Below, one piece after another: positions 38,041 through 49,985 of a DNA stretch of 64,000 nt; position 1 is the stretch's first letter, and each line of letters opens with the position of its first letter. Origin of the DNA: Macrotis lagotis. Its lineage: Eukaryota > Chordata > Mammalia > Peramelemorphia > Peramelidae. The notes beneath the pieces are model-generated. The model was not told where the DNA came from and did not search any database. It saw only the letters and a list, made by a program, of their open reading frames with translations. The translations under genes and the position numbers were made by a program. Location: positions 282,845,067 to 282,909,066 of the forward strand of contig NC_133660.1 in the NCBI RefSeq assembly GCF_037893015.1. Direction: 5' to 3'.

Positions 38041-41000
38041 TTAGCTGGGGCAGCGCCGGGTGGCCTTGGCTCCTCCCACCAGGGCAGTGACTGGGTACTT
38101 GGTGATGCCACAGGCCTTACTCCCACGATGCAGCCGGAAATAGCCCTGAAGGGGGAGGTTGGGGTGAAGGCTGGGGGAGGGGCAGACTCAGATGTCTCTT
38201 GCCACCCCCTCCTCCTTCTCCCCTTTGGGTCTCACCTTTTCTCCCCAGCTGCTGCCCCAGGAATTTTTGAGGATCCAGTAAGTAAAGTTGCGAACTGCAA
38301 AGGAGATTGGAAGCTGGGTGATGGGGCCAAGCCTAGGCTGAGGCCCAAGGCCCCCCAGATGTCCCTCAAATACTCACTCCGGCTAAAGCCCACCAGCAGA
38401 ACACTGTGGTCCACGTGGTAGGGGTCACAATTGTTTTCTGGTTTAATCACTCCTTTAGTATAGAGCTGATGGGAAGGAAGGAGGATATGGTGAGTCCTTG
38501 GGGGCTCTGGGCAACCTTCCCCCATCCCCCATCTTCCATCCCCCATTCCCACCTGTAAGAGTTTCTTATTGATGCTCACAGTGATGGGTCCGTTCTCTGC
38601 CACATACTGAGCCATGTCTGTGGGAAAGACTGGTATTAGTCGCCTACAATGAAGATGGGGGTTTCTGTAGAAGACCCCTCCTTTCTGCACAAGGGAAAAC
38701 AGCATCCAAGGTCACAGGATGAATTGGATACCTACCAACAGGGAAGGGGTTACCGGAGCTAGGATGCCAGGCTGGCAGCCCTCTTACCCACCCTCATCAG
38801 ATGCCTCCACAAATGAGGATCTGCCCCAGGGGGCTGGCCTGCTACGGCACACTGCCCCGGCTAGGGGTGGGAATGGGGCATCTGTCCCATCTAGTGTGTA
38901 GAATAGGGGTTATCTCCATTTTAGAGTTGGGGCAGCTAAGTCTCCTGCTCAAGGGCCCTGAGCCAGCTAGCCCGGACTCAGATCTGATCTCCATCCCATC
39001 CAGTGCCTCCTCTGAACCCCAGCCGCCTTCTCCATGGCAGTATGGCCCCCAGAGGCCTTGACTGGCTTCAGCCACTGTGACCCTGGTACCTACAGTCCTC
39101 CTCCTTGGGTAGCATTATGAAGTCCTGGATCCAGGCCCATTTCTTTTTCTTTTGGCACCCTCTGGGGGATGACTGGGCTTTGTAAGGGTAATCTTCTTCC
39201 TTGGCCAGGCCACCTAGTTGGGAAGGAGAAGACTCGAGGGGCCTCCATCCATGAGCCCTCTCCCCATACCCCACAACCATTCCCCACGTCATGCCAGAGA
39301 CAGACCCACAGAGTCCTCTCCTGGGTCCTAGCCTCTGCCTCAGAGAGATGGAGCCTTTGAGCCCATGGGATTGGGGGGGGGGGTGTTGCACGTACTTTGG
39401 TTGAGGATAGTAAGGAAACCCTCCCATGCAAAGTCGCCCTCACAGCCTTCTCCACAGCGGCGACAGTCCAGCAGCTCTGTAGGAAGAAAGTGCCTCAGTT
39501 ACACCCCCCCCCCCCATCTCACTGTCCTTCCTTGTGTATCCAAAGCCTAGATGTGCTGGGGAGCCTGCTTCCCCATGGGCCAGGTGGGCTTCTGAGATCC
39601 CCGAGGCCTGGCTCAAAACTGAACCAGGAGCATGTGACACATTTCCCCTACTCTCTAATGTACATGTGGGGTGGCACAGCACTGGGACTAGGTTCCAATT
39701 CTCCTGGTTATCCCATCAGGAAGAAGAGGGGGCTGGGACTTGACTTTAGAGGTTCCCTGGAGGCCATGACCCCTGGGCTTCCTCACGGATTGTCCCCTTT
39801 TCTACAGCCCTCTGAAATTTGCCAGAGGCTGGAGGCAGAGATTGTCCTAGAGTGATGGCTGAGGTCCAGGATCCAAACCCAGAATCTCCAGACCAGGCCC
39901 CACCCTCTCGTTTCATGTTCCAATCCCAAAAGCACTGAAGCACCTACCATATGCTACTCCCAGAATTAGGAAGACCACCTAGGCCCTGCCCCTCACCAGC
40001 TCCTGTTCTGAGCATACAGATGGAGATACATGATTAATTGGAGGATGGAGAGCATGACCAAGATTCAATGTCCCACCTTTGGACCTTGGCACAGGCTGTT
40101 CTCCAGGCCTAGGATGCCCATATCTCCTCAACCCTGGTTTTGGAAACTGGCTCCCCTCAGGCACCTCTTGCCCTATCCCATTGGAGATCTATGGAAATCT
40201 GTATTTAGTTACCTGTGGACAGGTTCTGTAAGCTTCTGGAGGGCAACAAATAGGTGCTTGTCAATTAGAATAGATAAGACATGTCAACTGACTGGATATA
40301 GTGAAGGAGGGAGGGTGAAGAGTCAAGGATGTCTCTGAAGATGCCTATTGGGGTGGGTGGAAGGGTGGCAAAAGGAAAGGAAAGGCTGGAGAAGAAATGC
40401 ATCTTGTTCTGTTGGAGAACAGAACAGCCTTTTGGGGATGACTGGGCTTTGTAAGGGTAAACTTCCTTGGCCAGGCCACCTAGTTGGGAAGGAAAAGATT
40501 CGAGGGGCCCCACCCATGACCCCTCTCCCCACACCCCACAACCATACTTAAGAGACATCTGCTTAAAATGCCAAGCAAGAAACTGGTGATGGAGACCAGG
40601 AGAGAGCTTAGAGGAGAAGACAAAGGTCTGGAAGCCATCTGCATGGAGGTAGGTGGTCATTGAACCCATAGAGCAGATGTGATCCTCAAACAAGAGAGCA
40701 TAGAAGGGAAAAAACAGGGGGTCCAGAATAGACGACTCTTGGTAGAAAGCCAGGGTTCCTGGGAACCAGGATAGATGGCCTGCACAGGCTCCAACATGCC
40801 CACACATCCCACACTGAGGCCACAGGGGGTGATCCCGCCCCCATAGCAACAGCACCTCCATACCTTGCACAGAGAGATTGAAATGCTTCTGGAACTTGAT
40901 GGCCCACAAGGCCTCCACATTGCTCACAGCTGAAATGGCCCAACAGCTATTGCAGCGTCCCTGGGGAGAGGGGTCTGTTTTTCCCCTAGCTGGTTCCCCC

Positions 41001-43337
41001 TCCCTGTTCTCTACATCCCTGCATCCCCCTCCCCCATGCAGGGAGAAAGGCTGATGAGAGGCTGAAGATGGATAGGAGTCGCAAAAGTTAGCTGTGATGA
41101 TAGGGGTGAAACAAAACTCATGGTTGGGATGGGCGCTGGTACCTGATCTCTCACAGGAGTCATGATCTTTTCCTTCCTCCAGTCACAGGAAGGAGTCTGT
41201 GACCTCTGTAATCTTGGGTGCCCTCCCGTCTTTGGTCTGGGATATGAGTAGCTGTGCCGGGATGGTTGGTACAACTGGCGAAATTCCTCCTCTGTGCAGA
41301 CAAATGAGTGCCTGGTAGACCTGAAGACCCTTACCTTGTGCATGAGCCCTTTCCATGGCTAGTCACTTAGCACATAAAATGATGCACAGAAAGGGGAAGG
41401 GACTTGCCTGGAGTCACAGCTTACATAGTAGTAGACCCACTAAGGTTGGGTCCTAGTAAGGACCTGGAGTTGTAGGACTCAGGGGTCCAGAGCCCTTTCT
41501 GTTATACTAAGCTTCATCATTCCCAAATCCCCTTCTTCCCAAAGTAAAAAAAAAATAGGGTCTCCTGGAAAGAGCCCTTAGGTCTTGTCTTAAGAAGTAA
41601 CTTCTAAGGGCGGCTAGGTGGCACAGTGGATAGAGAACTGGCCCTGGAGTCAGGAGTACCTGGGTTCAAATCTGGCCTCAGACACTTAATAATTACTTAG
41701 CCGTGTGGCCTTGGGCAAGCCACTTAACCTCATCGCCTTGAAAAATCTAAAAAAAAAAAAGTAACTTCTATGCCATGGATCGTAGATCTAGAAGCCATCC
41801 ATCCAGTCCAGTGCTTTGGTTTTACAGATGTGAAAACTGAGGCCCATGGAGGGGAAGTGATGACTCCAAATTCACTGTACCCCAATGTTTCCTGTACACA
41901 TAAAATTGCTGTACAATTAAGGCAATTGTGTTTCTCAAAGGAAGCAAAATAGTGTAGGACCAAGAGATGCCTTCCTTGGTCAAAAAATTAGGCTAGTTAC
42001 CTTTACCAATGTTTACGTGGTTGGGCTATGAGCTTAGCTACATAGGGGACTGTTTCCTGTTTCATCCTTCTTGTCTTGGATCTAGAGAAGGAGCTTATTT
42101 GTAATGAGGAGGAGGAGGAGGAGGCTTGGCCAACTGAAGCCCTGTGCCAAGAGGAATTAAAATCAGACTTTGGCATAGAGAGAGAAAGAAAGGAAAAGAG
42201 AGGCAGGATGGGAAAGAGAGAGAACAAAAGGAGGAACTGGAAAGAAAGACTGGAAGGAAAGGTCTTTGCCTCTGCCTCCCTTGGTGCTGGTTGTTCAGTC
42301 ATGTCAGACTCTGTGACCTGACGGGGTTCTTTTGGCAAAAGTACTAGAGTGGTTTGCCATTTCCTTCTACAGTTTATTTGACAGATGAAGAAACTAAGGC
42401 AAATGTGACTTCCCCAGGATCATGCAGCTAAAAAGTGTCTCAGGTCACATTTGAACTCTGGTCTTCCTGACTCTAACCTGGTGCCATCTTGCTGCCCTAA
42501 TCTGGTTGCTCCTGGGCACCATCTCTGGGCCTCAATTCCCTCAGTTATAAAACATGGACAGTCATCTTACTGTGCCTCCTGGTAGGGATTATAGTAGTCC
42601 CTAGAGGAGTGAGGGCTTTAATCTTGAAAAGCTTGACATGGGGGACAATAAGAAGTGAGTCTAGTCGACTTGGGAGCAAGGCTTTGCTATAGAATGTTGG
42701 ACTTGGAGTTAGGAACACCTCGGTCCAAATTCCTGCTCTGACCTGTATGACCTATGTGACAAAAGACAAGAGACTCGGCCTCCTTAAAGCCTCAGTTTCC
42801 TTATCTATAAGATGGGGCAGAAGGTTGGCCTAGACCTTGGAGCCATGACTGACCCACTTTTTAGTCTCCATGTGCCGGACCCTAAGAGGTGACTTTTCAG
42901 CTTTGATTGTTTGGGCCCCTTTTACCTGTGAGGTCACTGAACTGGGTCACTCCAAACTGGGCCAAGCCCCCATGTTCCTTCGTCAGCTGCTGGGCCCGGG
43001 CCAGGTTGTTGACAAAGATGTCAAAGCGATGTACTTCTTCTAGAAAAGGGATTTTGAGGGACAACTGGGTAGGAAGGAGCATTGGACCTCCCTTCTGCAT
43101 TGAACCACTAGCAGTAAAGGCCCACCTTCACTGCATCCCACCTCCACCCAAGTGAAAGGTGTCATAACCCCTCAATGACTTCATCTCTTCTGTCAGCTCC
43201 CTTCTTGAACCCTATCTATTCTGTTGCTACAGTGTACAGCTAGAAGGGCATCACTTCTCTGACCCTTAGTTTGCTCATCTGTAAAATGGGATTAATAATG
43301 AGGTCATATCCATGTAATAGCCAATTTGGTAGGATTT

Positions 43338-43388
<51 letters not shown>

Positions 43389-44929
43389 CACTCTCTGTCT
43401 CTGTCTCTATATATCTAGATAGGTAGATAGCTATAGCTATAGATAATGTCTTACCTACCTAGAATGGTAAAGAAGACCCTCTGACAGCCCTGGGGGTGAG
43501 GGATTACCTCCCTCCTATCAGGTAGGAGATGGGAAGGTTGAGGGAAGGGAGGCAGGAGGTTGTGCAAACAGAGGGGAACCCTCATGTTTCCTGTTCACCA
43601 CACAGCCCCCTCTTCACACTTCTCTCTGAGGGGATGAGTGTGTCTGTGGGAGAGCACCTGCATCTGTGCTGAGGGCCAGGGCGGGGCCATGAGTGGGGAG
43701 TCTGGCTAGAGCAAGAGATCCTGTGCTCGAGAGAGAGGTGGGAGCAACGCAGAACCTCTGAACATGAACCTTGGGGTGTTAGAGAGCGGGGGTGTCTGGG
43801 ATAAGGATGTCTGTTGGGGGAGGGGGATTCAGAACACAGAATGTCAGAGCGGGGGCTTAGAGACCAAGGAATGTCAGAGGGTCTAGTACATAGAAGTCAG
43901 AGTGCCAGAGCTAGGAGGCGTCCCAGAGACCACCTGGTCCAGACTCCTTATCTTACAAATAGGAAAACTAAGAGGATGTGTTCTGACTTTCTGCCACCAC
44001 TAGAGAAGGCAAAAAGTCAATGAGAGTTGGGGACCATAGGACCCGATCCCACGCATAAAGAGATCTGCATACCTACCCCTATGTGAAGATATGATCTATG
44101 TGTGTGAATGCATATGTATGTCCTTTAAGGCTAGCTACCCATTGAACATGTGTATCCTCTTCATGAAGGAATACAAGAAGTCCCACCTGCTGAATCTGGG
44201 TAGCTCTTGTTATATTGGATCTGAAAGGCCTTGAATTGTCCCACGAGGTCCCCAGTGATTGGCAGCAGGTCATGGAGGCCCTAGGGGTAGAACAGGGAGG
44301 GTGAGTGTGGTGGGAGGCTCCACTGCCTGCCCCAGAGAGGGAATGGACATGGGGAGTTTCTGAGGATTTGCTCCAGGAAGGTTCATGTGGGCTGAGTCTT
44401 CAGAAACCAGCAAGGAACCTTAACCTCACTGTGGATATGGAGAAACAGAGGTACAAAGTCGCTTCCATAGCTAGTCCGTGGCCCGGGACTAGCAGCCCCC
44501 ATCCAGGGCTTTGTAGCCTCTCTTACAATGAATGCATTTCCACCTCCAAAGTCTTCTTAGTGTTGTTCCTGACCTTGGAGGAGTACCCAAGGGGAATGGT
44601 TGGGAGATGGGAAGTTAGGAGAGCAAGGGGCCCCAGATGGTAGAACTAGAGCTGGACACCAGGGAAAATTGAGATGCTAAGGTGAGACAGAAGGGAAGGA
44701 CTTGGACCCCAGCACCAGGCATCAGGAGGCAGACAAAGATAGGGAGCAGAATTTGAATTGAGACACAATGGAGAGAGTCAACTGGGTGCTGATTAAAGCA
44801 GATCAGTAGACTGTAGAGGGACAGGGGGAGGAAGGGGCTTACCTGTTCCAGTGGGGGGTAGGAGCCCCAGGCAAGAAAGCCCATGGAAAGCAGCCCCAGG
44901 AGGCTGGAGAGCTCAGTGGAGAGCATCAT
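38041..44929 (-). CDS. CTSW: CTSW, cathepsin W (papain-family cysteine protease)
   Basis: Eleven coding exons join in frame: 44843-44929, 44187-44280, 42926-43039, 41143-41291, 40864-40960, 39396-39476, 39094-39213, 38553-38617, 38378-38465, 38236-38294 and 38041-38145, giving 352 residues (human 376). A signal peptide ([16 protein letters not shown]) leads a propeptide with [20 protein letters not shown] and FSDLT. The mature part starts near [16 protein letters not shown]. The catalytic Cys154 lies in CNSCWA, His289 in [10 protein letters not shown] and Asn309 in YWILKNSWG. The glycine-rich GCNGG site of most papain enzymes is EGCEGDF here. In human the gene is expressed in cytotoxic T and NK cells and the protein stays in the ER/Golgi. 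The long insert of human CTSW before YWILKNSWG is absent. The order CTSW next to FIBP is as in human. An exon 7 copy sits in intron 5. Confidence 0.95.
40431..40545 (-). pseudogene. Partial duplicate of CTSW exon 7 within intron 5
   Basis: About 115 bases match 39164-39280, covering the last part of intron 6, the acceptor CCCAACTAG and the first half of exon 7. Read in the exon 7 phase the copy gives [20 protein letters not shown], against [20 protein letters not shown] in the real exon; it is three bases shorter. Homology stops after the GGCTGTT codons, so the original donor is missing. It is probably a dead exon, but the acceptor is intact and the frame runs on a further way. Confidence 0.8.
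41607..41754 (+). repeat. tRNA-derived SINE (WSINE-like) in CTSW intron 3
   Basis: Full copy GGCGGCTAGGTGGCACAGTG to an A-run, flanked by AAGTAACTTCTAA-like and AAGTAACTTCTAT-like sequence. It lies antisense to CTSW. Confidence 0.9.
42283..42500 (-). repeat. MAR1-like SINE in CTSW intron 3
   Basis: GGTTGTTCAGTCATGTCAGA, AGAGTGGTTTGCCATTTCCT and GTGCCATCTTGCTGCCC. Confidence 0.8.
43339..43440 (+). repeat. CT microsatellite with flanking GTCTCTATATA tract
   Basis: About 23 uninterrupted CT units (43339-43384) are followed by imperfect CTCTGTCTCTGT and a short TAGATAG/TAGCTA stretch, in CTSW intron 2. Confidence 0.9.
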
Positions 44930-46501
44930 GAGGCTGGTGAGTCCTCTGAGAAGTGAGGTCAGGAAATCAGCCCTCTATGTTAATAGTGGGGCGGGAGGGC
45001 ATTCATAGAAAGGAAACAGGGAGGGGAAAACCCAGGGGTGGAACAAACAACCCTTGATCCTCAGCAGAAGGGTCCAGTTTTTCCCTCTGTCCTCAGTTCC
45101 TGGCCAGCCTGGAAAGTCAGGGCTGTGAAAAACAGAGACAGCTGGCACCAGTTTCTTGGGGGGGGGGGTGAGATGGGACTGGGTAAGCCCCAGGACAGTG
45201 AGCTGGAGAGATGCCCATCCTGTCTTGGGAAAAGTCTCTATTGAATCAGAAAAATGTAGCTGAGCAGCACTTTGCCTGGAAAAGTCCATTGGGTTTTAAT
45301 GGGTGGCAAGCTCAGTGAGGGGTCCCAAGGCAACCAAGAAAGTGATTGGATCTTGGACTGCCGTGGTGTGCTCTGGGACCAGGGAGGCAAGTCTCTCTGT
45401 CCTCTGCTCTGCTTCAGAGGGGAGCCACTGATAAGGAAAAGTCTCCACTTCACATCCTAGGAGGGGTGGATGGACTGAAGGGAATGGTGCCCTTCTCCAA
45501 GGGGCCGCTCCACCCCCTGAGCTCCCCAGTCTTGGAGCATATGAGGCTGAGCTTTGTCTTGGAGGTTCTTTCTTTATCTTCTTTCTCTAAATGGCCTCAT
45601 CATTTTCCAAAGGCTCCATCCTCCTCCTCTGGCATATGATCACTAGATCCATATATTCAGCCCAAGCCTCTCTCCTGAGCTCCAGTGCCTTAGGACTTTT
45701 GGACATCTCTGATTGGATGTTCCAGTGGGCACCTCAAACTCACCCTGTCCAAAATACAGCCCATTATCTTTCTGGCTAAACTCAGCTCCCTTCTGGCCTT
45801 CCCTATCTCTGCCCAAGGCACCCCCAAACTTCCAGCCTCTTAGGTTCAGAACCTCAGTGTCTTCCTCAGTTTCTCATTCCTCCTTCCATAGTCTCAAAAC
45901 CATAAGAGATCCTGGTCCTTTGAGAGTCCTAAGGGCCTCTCCTAACTCCAGGCTCAAGGTCCTCTGGACACCCCCATGTCCCAACTACTCTTTCCCCTTC
46001 CTAAGGTAGGCCCATTGCCAGCTCCTCCTTCCTTTACCTCTGAGTTTCACAATCAAAGGAGCAGAGGAGAAAAGATTCTTCCGAGTCCCCTCTGTCTTGA
46101 CCCCTGGCCTCCAGAGCCCACCTCTGCCCTCTGCTGTCCCTGCCAGTGGTCCCTTCCCACTTGGCTACCAAAACTCATCAATCCTCCTTTGAAGCATGGC
46201 TTCCATCCATCCCATGCTCTCCCCTCAGGAGGTTACCATTTTCATTCAGACCACATCTCCTCTCTCTTGCCTGGATGATTAGACTGGCCATCCTGTCTCT
46301 AGTTCCTCTTTGTCTCTGACAAAAAATGAAAACAAGCCCTGCCTTCTGGGGGCTGACATTCTCTTGAACCCTCTCTTGTATTAAAGCAAGACACTTAAAG
46401 CTTTTTCCCCAGACAAAGTGATCAGATGTGACAGGATGTGTGACATTTTGCAACCATAGTCTCCCACCTCTTTCCCAAGAAGAGGTAAGAATGCTCCTGG
46501 T
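44930..46501. other. CTSW upstream region with an old LINE-2 fragment
   Basis: From 44930 to about 45640 no gene is seen; the CTSW promoter is presumably in its first part. 45640-46300 reads as diverged plus-strand L2 (GCACCTCAAACTCACCCTGT, CCAAAATACAGCCCATTATC). In human the upstream neighbour is SNX32; none of its PX or BAR motifs can be recognised here. Confidence 0.5.
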
Positions 46502-46653
46502 CTGGGGGCAGCTAGGTGGTGCAGAGGATAGAGCACCTGCCCTGGAGTCAGGAGGATCTGAGTTCAAATCCAGCCTCATTCATTTACCTAGCTGTGTGAT
46601 CTTGGGCAAGTCACTTAACATTATTGCCTTAAGTAAGTAAAATTTAAAAAAAA
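46502..46653 (+). repeat. tRNA-derived SINE (WSINE-like) with target duplication
   Basis: AAGAATGCTCCTGGT (46487-46501) and AAGAATGTTCCTGGT (46654-46668) flank the copy, differing at one base. Confidence 0.93.
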
Positions 46654-47041
46654 AAGAATGTTCCTGGTGACCAAGATTGGTCATGGCCACCAAGTCTGGC
46701 TGCCATTGAGTGCTGAATCCATTTACATTATTTTCGTCCTTGTGTATTCTGTTCTCCTATTTTGTTTTGTCTTTTGTCTTTTTCTTTTAACATAAGTTCA
46801 AAAAGTCTTATTTCAGCCATTGTGTGGGAGGATGAATTGGGAAGAAATGGATGAATTAAGGGAGGTAAAAAAAGGACTTGGTGGCAGAGGAAAAAGTCAA
46901 GGAAGGACCTGGGAAGATGGGAGGGATCTGGACAGAAACAGGGAAATAAAGAGGAGGGGAAGAAAGAATGAATTTCTGAGACCCCCTTACCCCATTCTCC
47001 CTGCTTCCTCTTTCCTGCCCTCAGGGTGTCTGGGACATGGC

Positions 47042-49105
47042 AAGGAGCCAGAAGCTGGTCAGACCCCTTCGGCCTCCGCCGCCGCCGCCAGCTCCTCTGC
47101 CACCAGCTCTCGCGCCACCAGCCGGGCGGGAGGCGGCCGAACGGGGGCGGAGGTTGGGGGACCTTCACCTTGAGCGTCTCCATGGGGGCTGCCCACTCCG
47201 TCCATGCCCTTTAAGTGTAACCGCTGCAACCGAAGGCACAATCGTAGCCTAACAGGACTTTTTTTTACCTGAAGAACCACCTTCGGTGTACAGCTGGAAA
47301 TGGCCTGTCTTTAAATTCCATCTCTTAGTTTTTCTGTTTTGTTGCACTTCAGAGGAATATCAAGAAACCATGAACAACTTTAGCAATGATGAATTTAACT
47401 TCAGTTTCCTTGATGAAGGCTTTACTTCTAAGGATATTCTGGACCAGAAAATTAATGAAGTTTCTTCTTCTGATGATAAAGATGCCTTCTATGTTGCTGA
47501 CCTTGGTGACATTCTAAAGAAACATGTGAGATGGTACAAAGCTCTTCCTCGAGTAACTCCATTTTATGCTGTTAAATGTAATGACAGCAAAGCTATAGTG
47601 GAGACACTTGCTACTATTGGAGCAGGTTTTGATCGTGCTAGCAAGACTGAAATACAAATAGTACAGAGTGTTGGGGTGCCTCCAGAGAGGATAATCTATG
47701 CAAATCCATGCAAACAAGTGTCACAAATTAAGTATGCGGCCAACAATGGAGTGCAAATGATGACTTTTGATAGTGAAGTAGAGCTAATGAAAGTTGCCAG
47801 CTCCCATCCAAAGGCAAAGCTGGTTTTGAGGATTGCCACTGCTGACTCCAAAGCCATCTGTCGGCTAAGTGTTAAATTTGGTGCCACTCTCAAAACTAGT
47901 AGGCTACTCCTTGAGCAAGCAAAGGAACTGAATATTGATGTTATTGGAGTCAGTTTCCATGTGGGAAGTGGTTGTACCGATCCAGAAATGTATGGCCAAG
48001 CAGTTTCTGATGCCCCATGTGTCTTTGACATGGGGGTGGAATTTGGTTTCAACGTGTATCTTCTTGATATTGGTGGTGGCTTTCCTGGCTCTGAAGATGC
48101 AAAGCTTAAGTTTGAAGAGATCACAAGTGTAATCAATCCAGCATTGGACAAGTATTTTCCTTCTGACTCTGGAGTGAGAATCATAGCTGAACCAGGCAGA
48201 TACTATGTTGCATCAGCTTTCACACTTGCAGTTAACATCATTGCCAAAAAACTTGTATTAAAGGAACAGACAGGTTCTGATGATGAAGATGAGGCAAATG
48301 ACCAAACTTTTATGTACTATGTAAACGATGGAGTATATGGATCATTTAATTGCATCCTGTTTGATCATGCACATGTTAAACCTATTCTACAAAAGAGACC
48401 CAAACCAGATGAGAAGTATTACTGTACTAGCATATGGGGACCAACATGTGATGGCCTTGATAGAATTGTTGAACGCTGTGATTTGCCAGAAATGCATGTG
48501 GGAGAATTGGATGCTATTTGAAAACATGGGTGCTTATACTGTTGCTGCTGCTTCTACTTTCAATGGATTCTAGAGACCTACTATCTATTATGTGATGTCT
48601 GGGCCAGCATGGCAATGCATGCAACAAATCAAGACCCAAGGTTTTCCAGCAGAAGTAGAGGATCAGGATATCAACACTTTGCCATTATCTTGTGCTTGGG
48701 AAAGTGGAATGGAACATCACACTTGTACTTCAGGTAGTATTAATGTATAGATGCTGTTTGTAGCCATTAATTGCAAGTTTAGCTTGTATTAGAACATTTT
48801 GGGGAACAATTAACTTAATTCCTGCTAGAGTTTTTAAATGTTTTAACAATAGGGTTGGCACAAATGCAACAATATGGAAGACTTAGAGATGGGGTCACAC
48901 TTATCTGTGTTCCTATGGAAACTATTTGAATATTTGTTTTATATGGATTTTTATTCACTTTTCAAATATGCTTCTAAAGATTGCCCCTCGACTGCTAAGC
49001 AAGCATTTGTAGCTTGTACAATGGCAGAATGGGATTGAATTTAGTGTTGTGACCTGTTTTAAAATAAAAAAAAAGTATATTGAAAAAAAAAAGGAGCCAG
49101 AAGCT
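47042..49105 (+). pseudogene. ODC1: ODC1 processed pseudogene (ornithine decarboxylase retrocopy)
   Basis: An intronless copy of ODC1 mRNA: GC-rich 5' UTR (47057-47369), coding homology 47370-48750, 3' UTR with AATAAA (49063) and an A-run (49083-49092). The exact 15-base duplication AAGGAGCCAGAAGCT lies at 47042-47056 and 49091-49105, so L1 machinery inserted it. The coding part is open from [10 protein letters not shown] and keeps TPFYAVKCN (PLP lysine), the antizyme-binding region and GPTCDGLD (catalytic cysteine) but a single inserted A near 48505 shifts the frame, ending it at 48521 after MHVGELDAI; beyond it the original frame has CAG changed to TAG at 48571. The frame thus lacks the last 78 or so residues, including the C-terminal degron that ends ASINV in human. 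Probably inactive as a decarboxylase. An in-frame ATG at 47286 extends the frame upstream within the old leader. Confidence 0.93.
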
Positions 49106-49136
49106 TCCCAAAATCACCATGATGCAGTTACAATTT

Positions 49137-49287
49137 TTTTTAGGTTTTTGCAAGGCAAATGGGGTTAAGTGGCTTGCCTAAGACCACACAGTTAGGTAAT
49201 TATTAAGTATCTGAGACCGGATTTGAACCCAGGTACTCTTGACTCCAGGGCCAGTGCTTTATCCACTACACCACCTAGCTGCCCCCA
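49137..49287 (-). repeat. tRNA-derived SINE next to the ODC1 retrocopy
   Basis: Reverse copy flanked by ATGCAGTTACAATTT (49122-49136) and ATGCAGTTAAAATTT (49288-49302). It starts 31 bases beyond the retrocopy. Confidence 0.9.
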
Positions 49288-49763
49288 ATGCAGTTAAAAT
49301 TTGACAGTATTTCAGGTTCCATGCATAGTACAGTGCTACAACATCTTCAAAGAAGGAAAAAAAAAGTTTAGGATCAGGAAAATTTTTGAATGAAAAGAAT
49401 TGCTGTCAGCCACTATTCCTGAACACAGAATGGCTCTGAAAATTAGCTTTTGCTACATACTTGATAATACTTCTTAAGAAATTTAGGTCAAATTTCTTAA
49501 CCTAAAATTGCAAGACAAAACAGCACTTAAGAGGACATAGGTGGAACTTAAATTTCAGCAGTCAGTTTGATGACACCTTTACTACTGAGTCACAGGTAAT
49601 GTTAAACTGCTTTGTGCACTTTATACACTTTTGACCATCTATTAAAGTTAAGAGGTGACATCTCCATTCCCACACAAATATTAGTGAATCGATTTTTCTG
49701 GGCTCAAACTACAGTTCCAGCAACATTTTCTTTTTTCGTATCTCCATGCAAAAGCAAATTTAT

Positions 49764-49985
49764 TGTTGTTGAGTTTTTCCAATTGTGTCTGACTCTCCAT
49801 GACTCCATTTGGGGTATTTTTAGCAGAGGTTTTTGCCATTTCTTCTCCAGCTCATTTGACAGAGGAGGAAACTGAGGCAGACAGGGTGAGGACCCAGCTA
49901 GGGTCACCCAGCTAGGATATGTTGGTTGCCAGATGTGAACTCAGAAAGATGAGTCTTCCTGACTCCAGGCCCTGGCTTTATCATG
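49764..49985 (-). repeat. MAR1-like SINE
   Basis: TTGTTGTTGAGTTTTTCCAA, CATTTCTTCTCCAGCTCATT, GATGAGTCTTCCTGACTCCA in reverse orientation. Confidence 0.8.

Noticed and set aside
47286-48521. The 411-residue frame as an extra functional ODC gene
   Set aside because: No introns, target-site duplications, an A-run and loss of the enzyme's C-terminal part all show a processed pseudogene.
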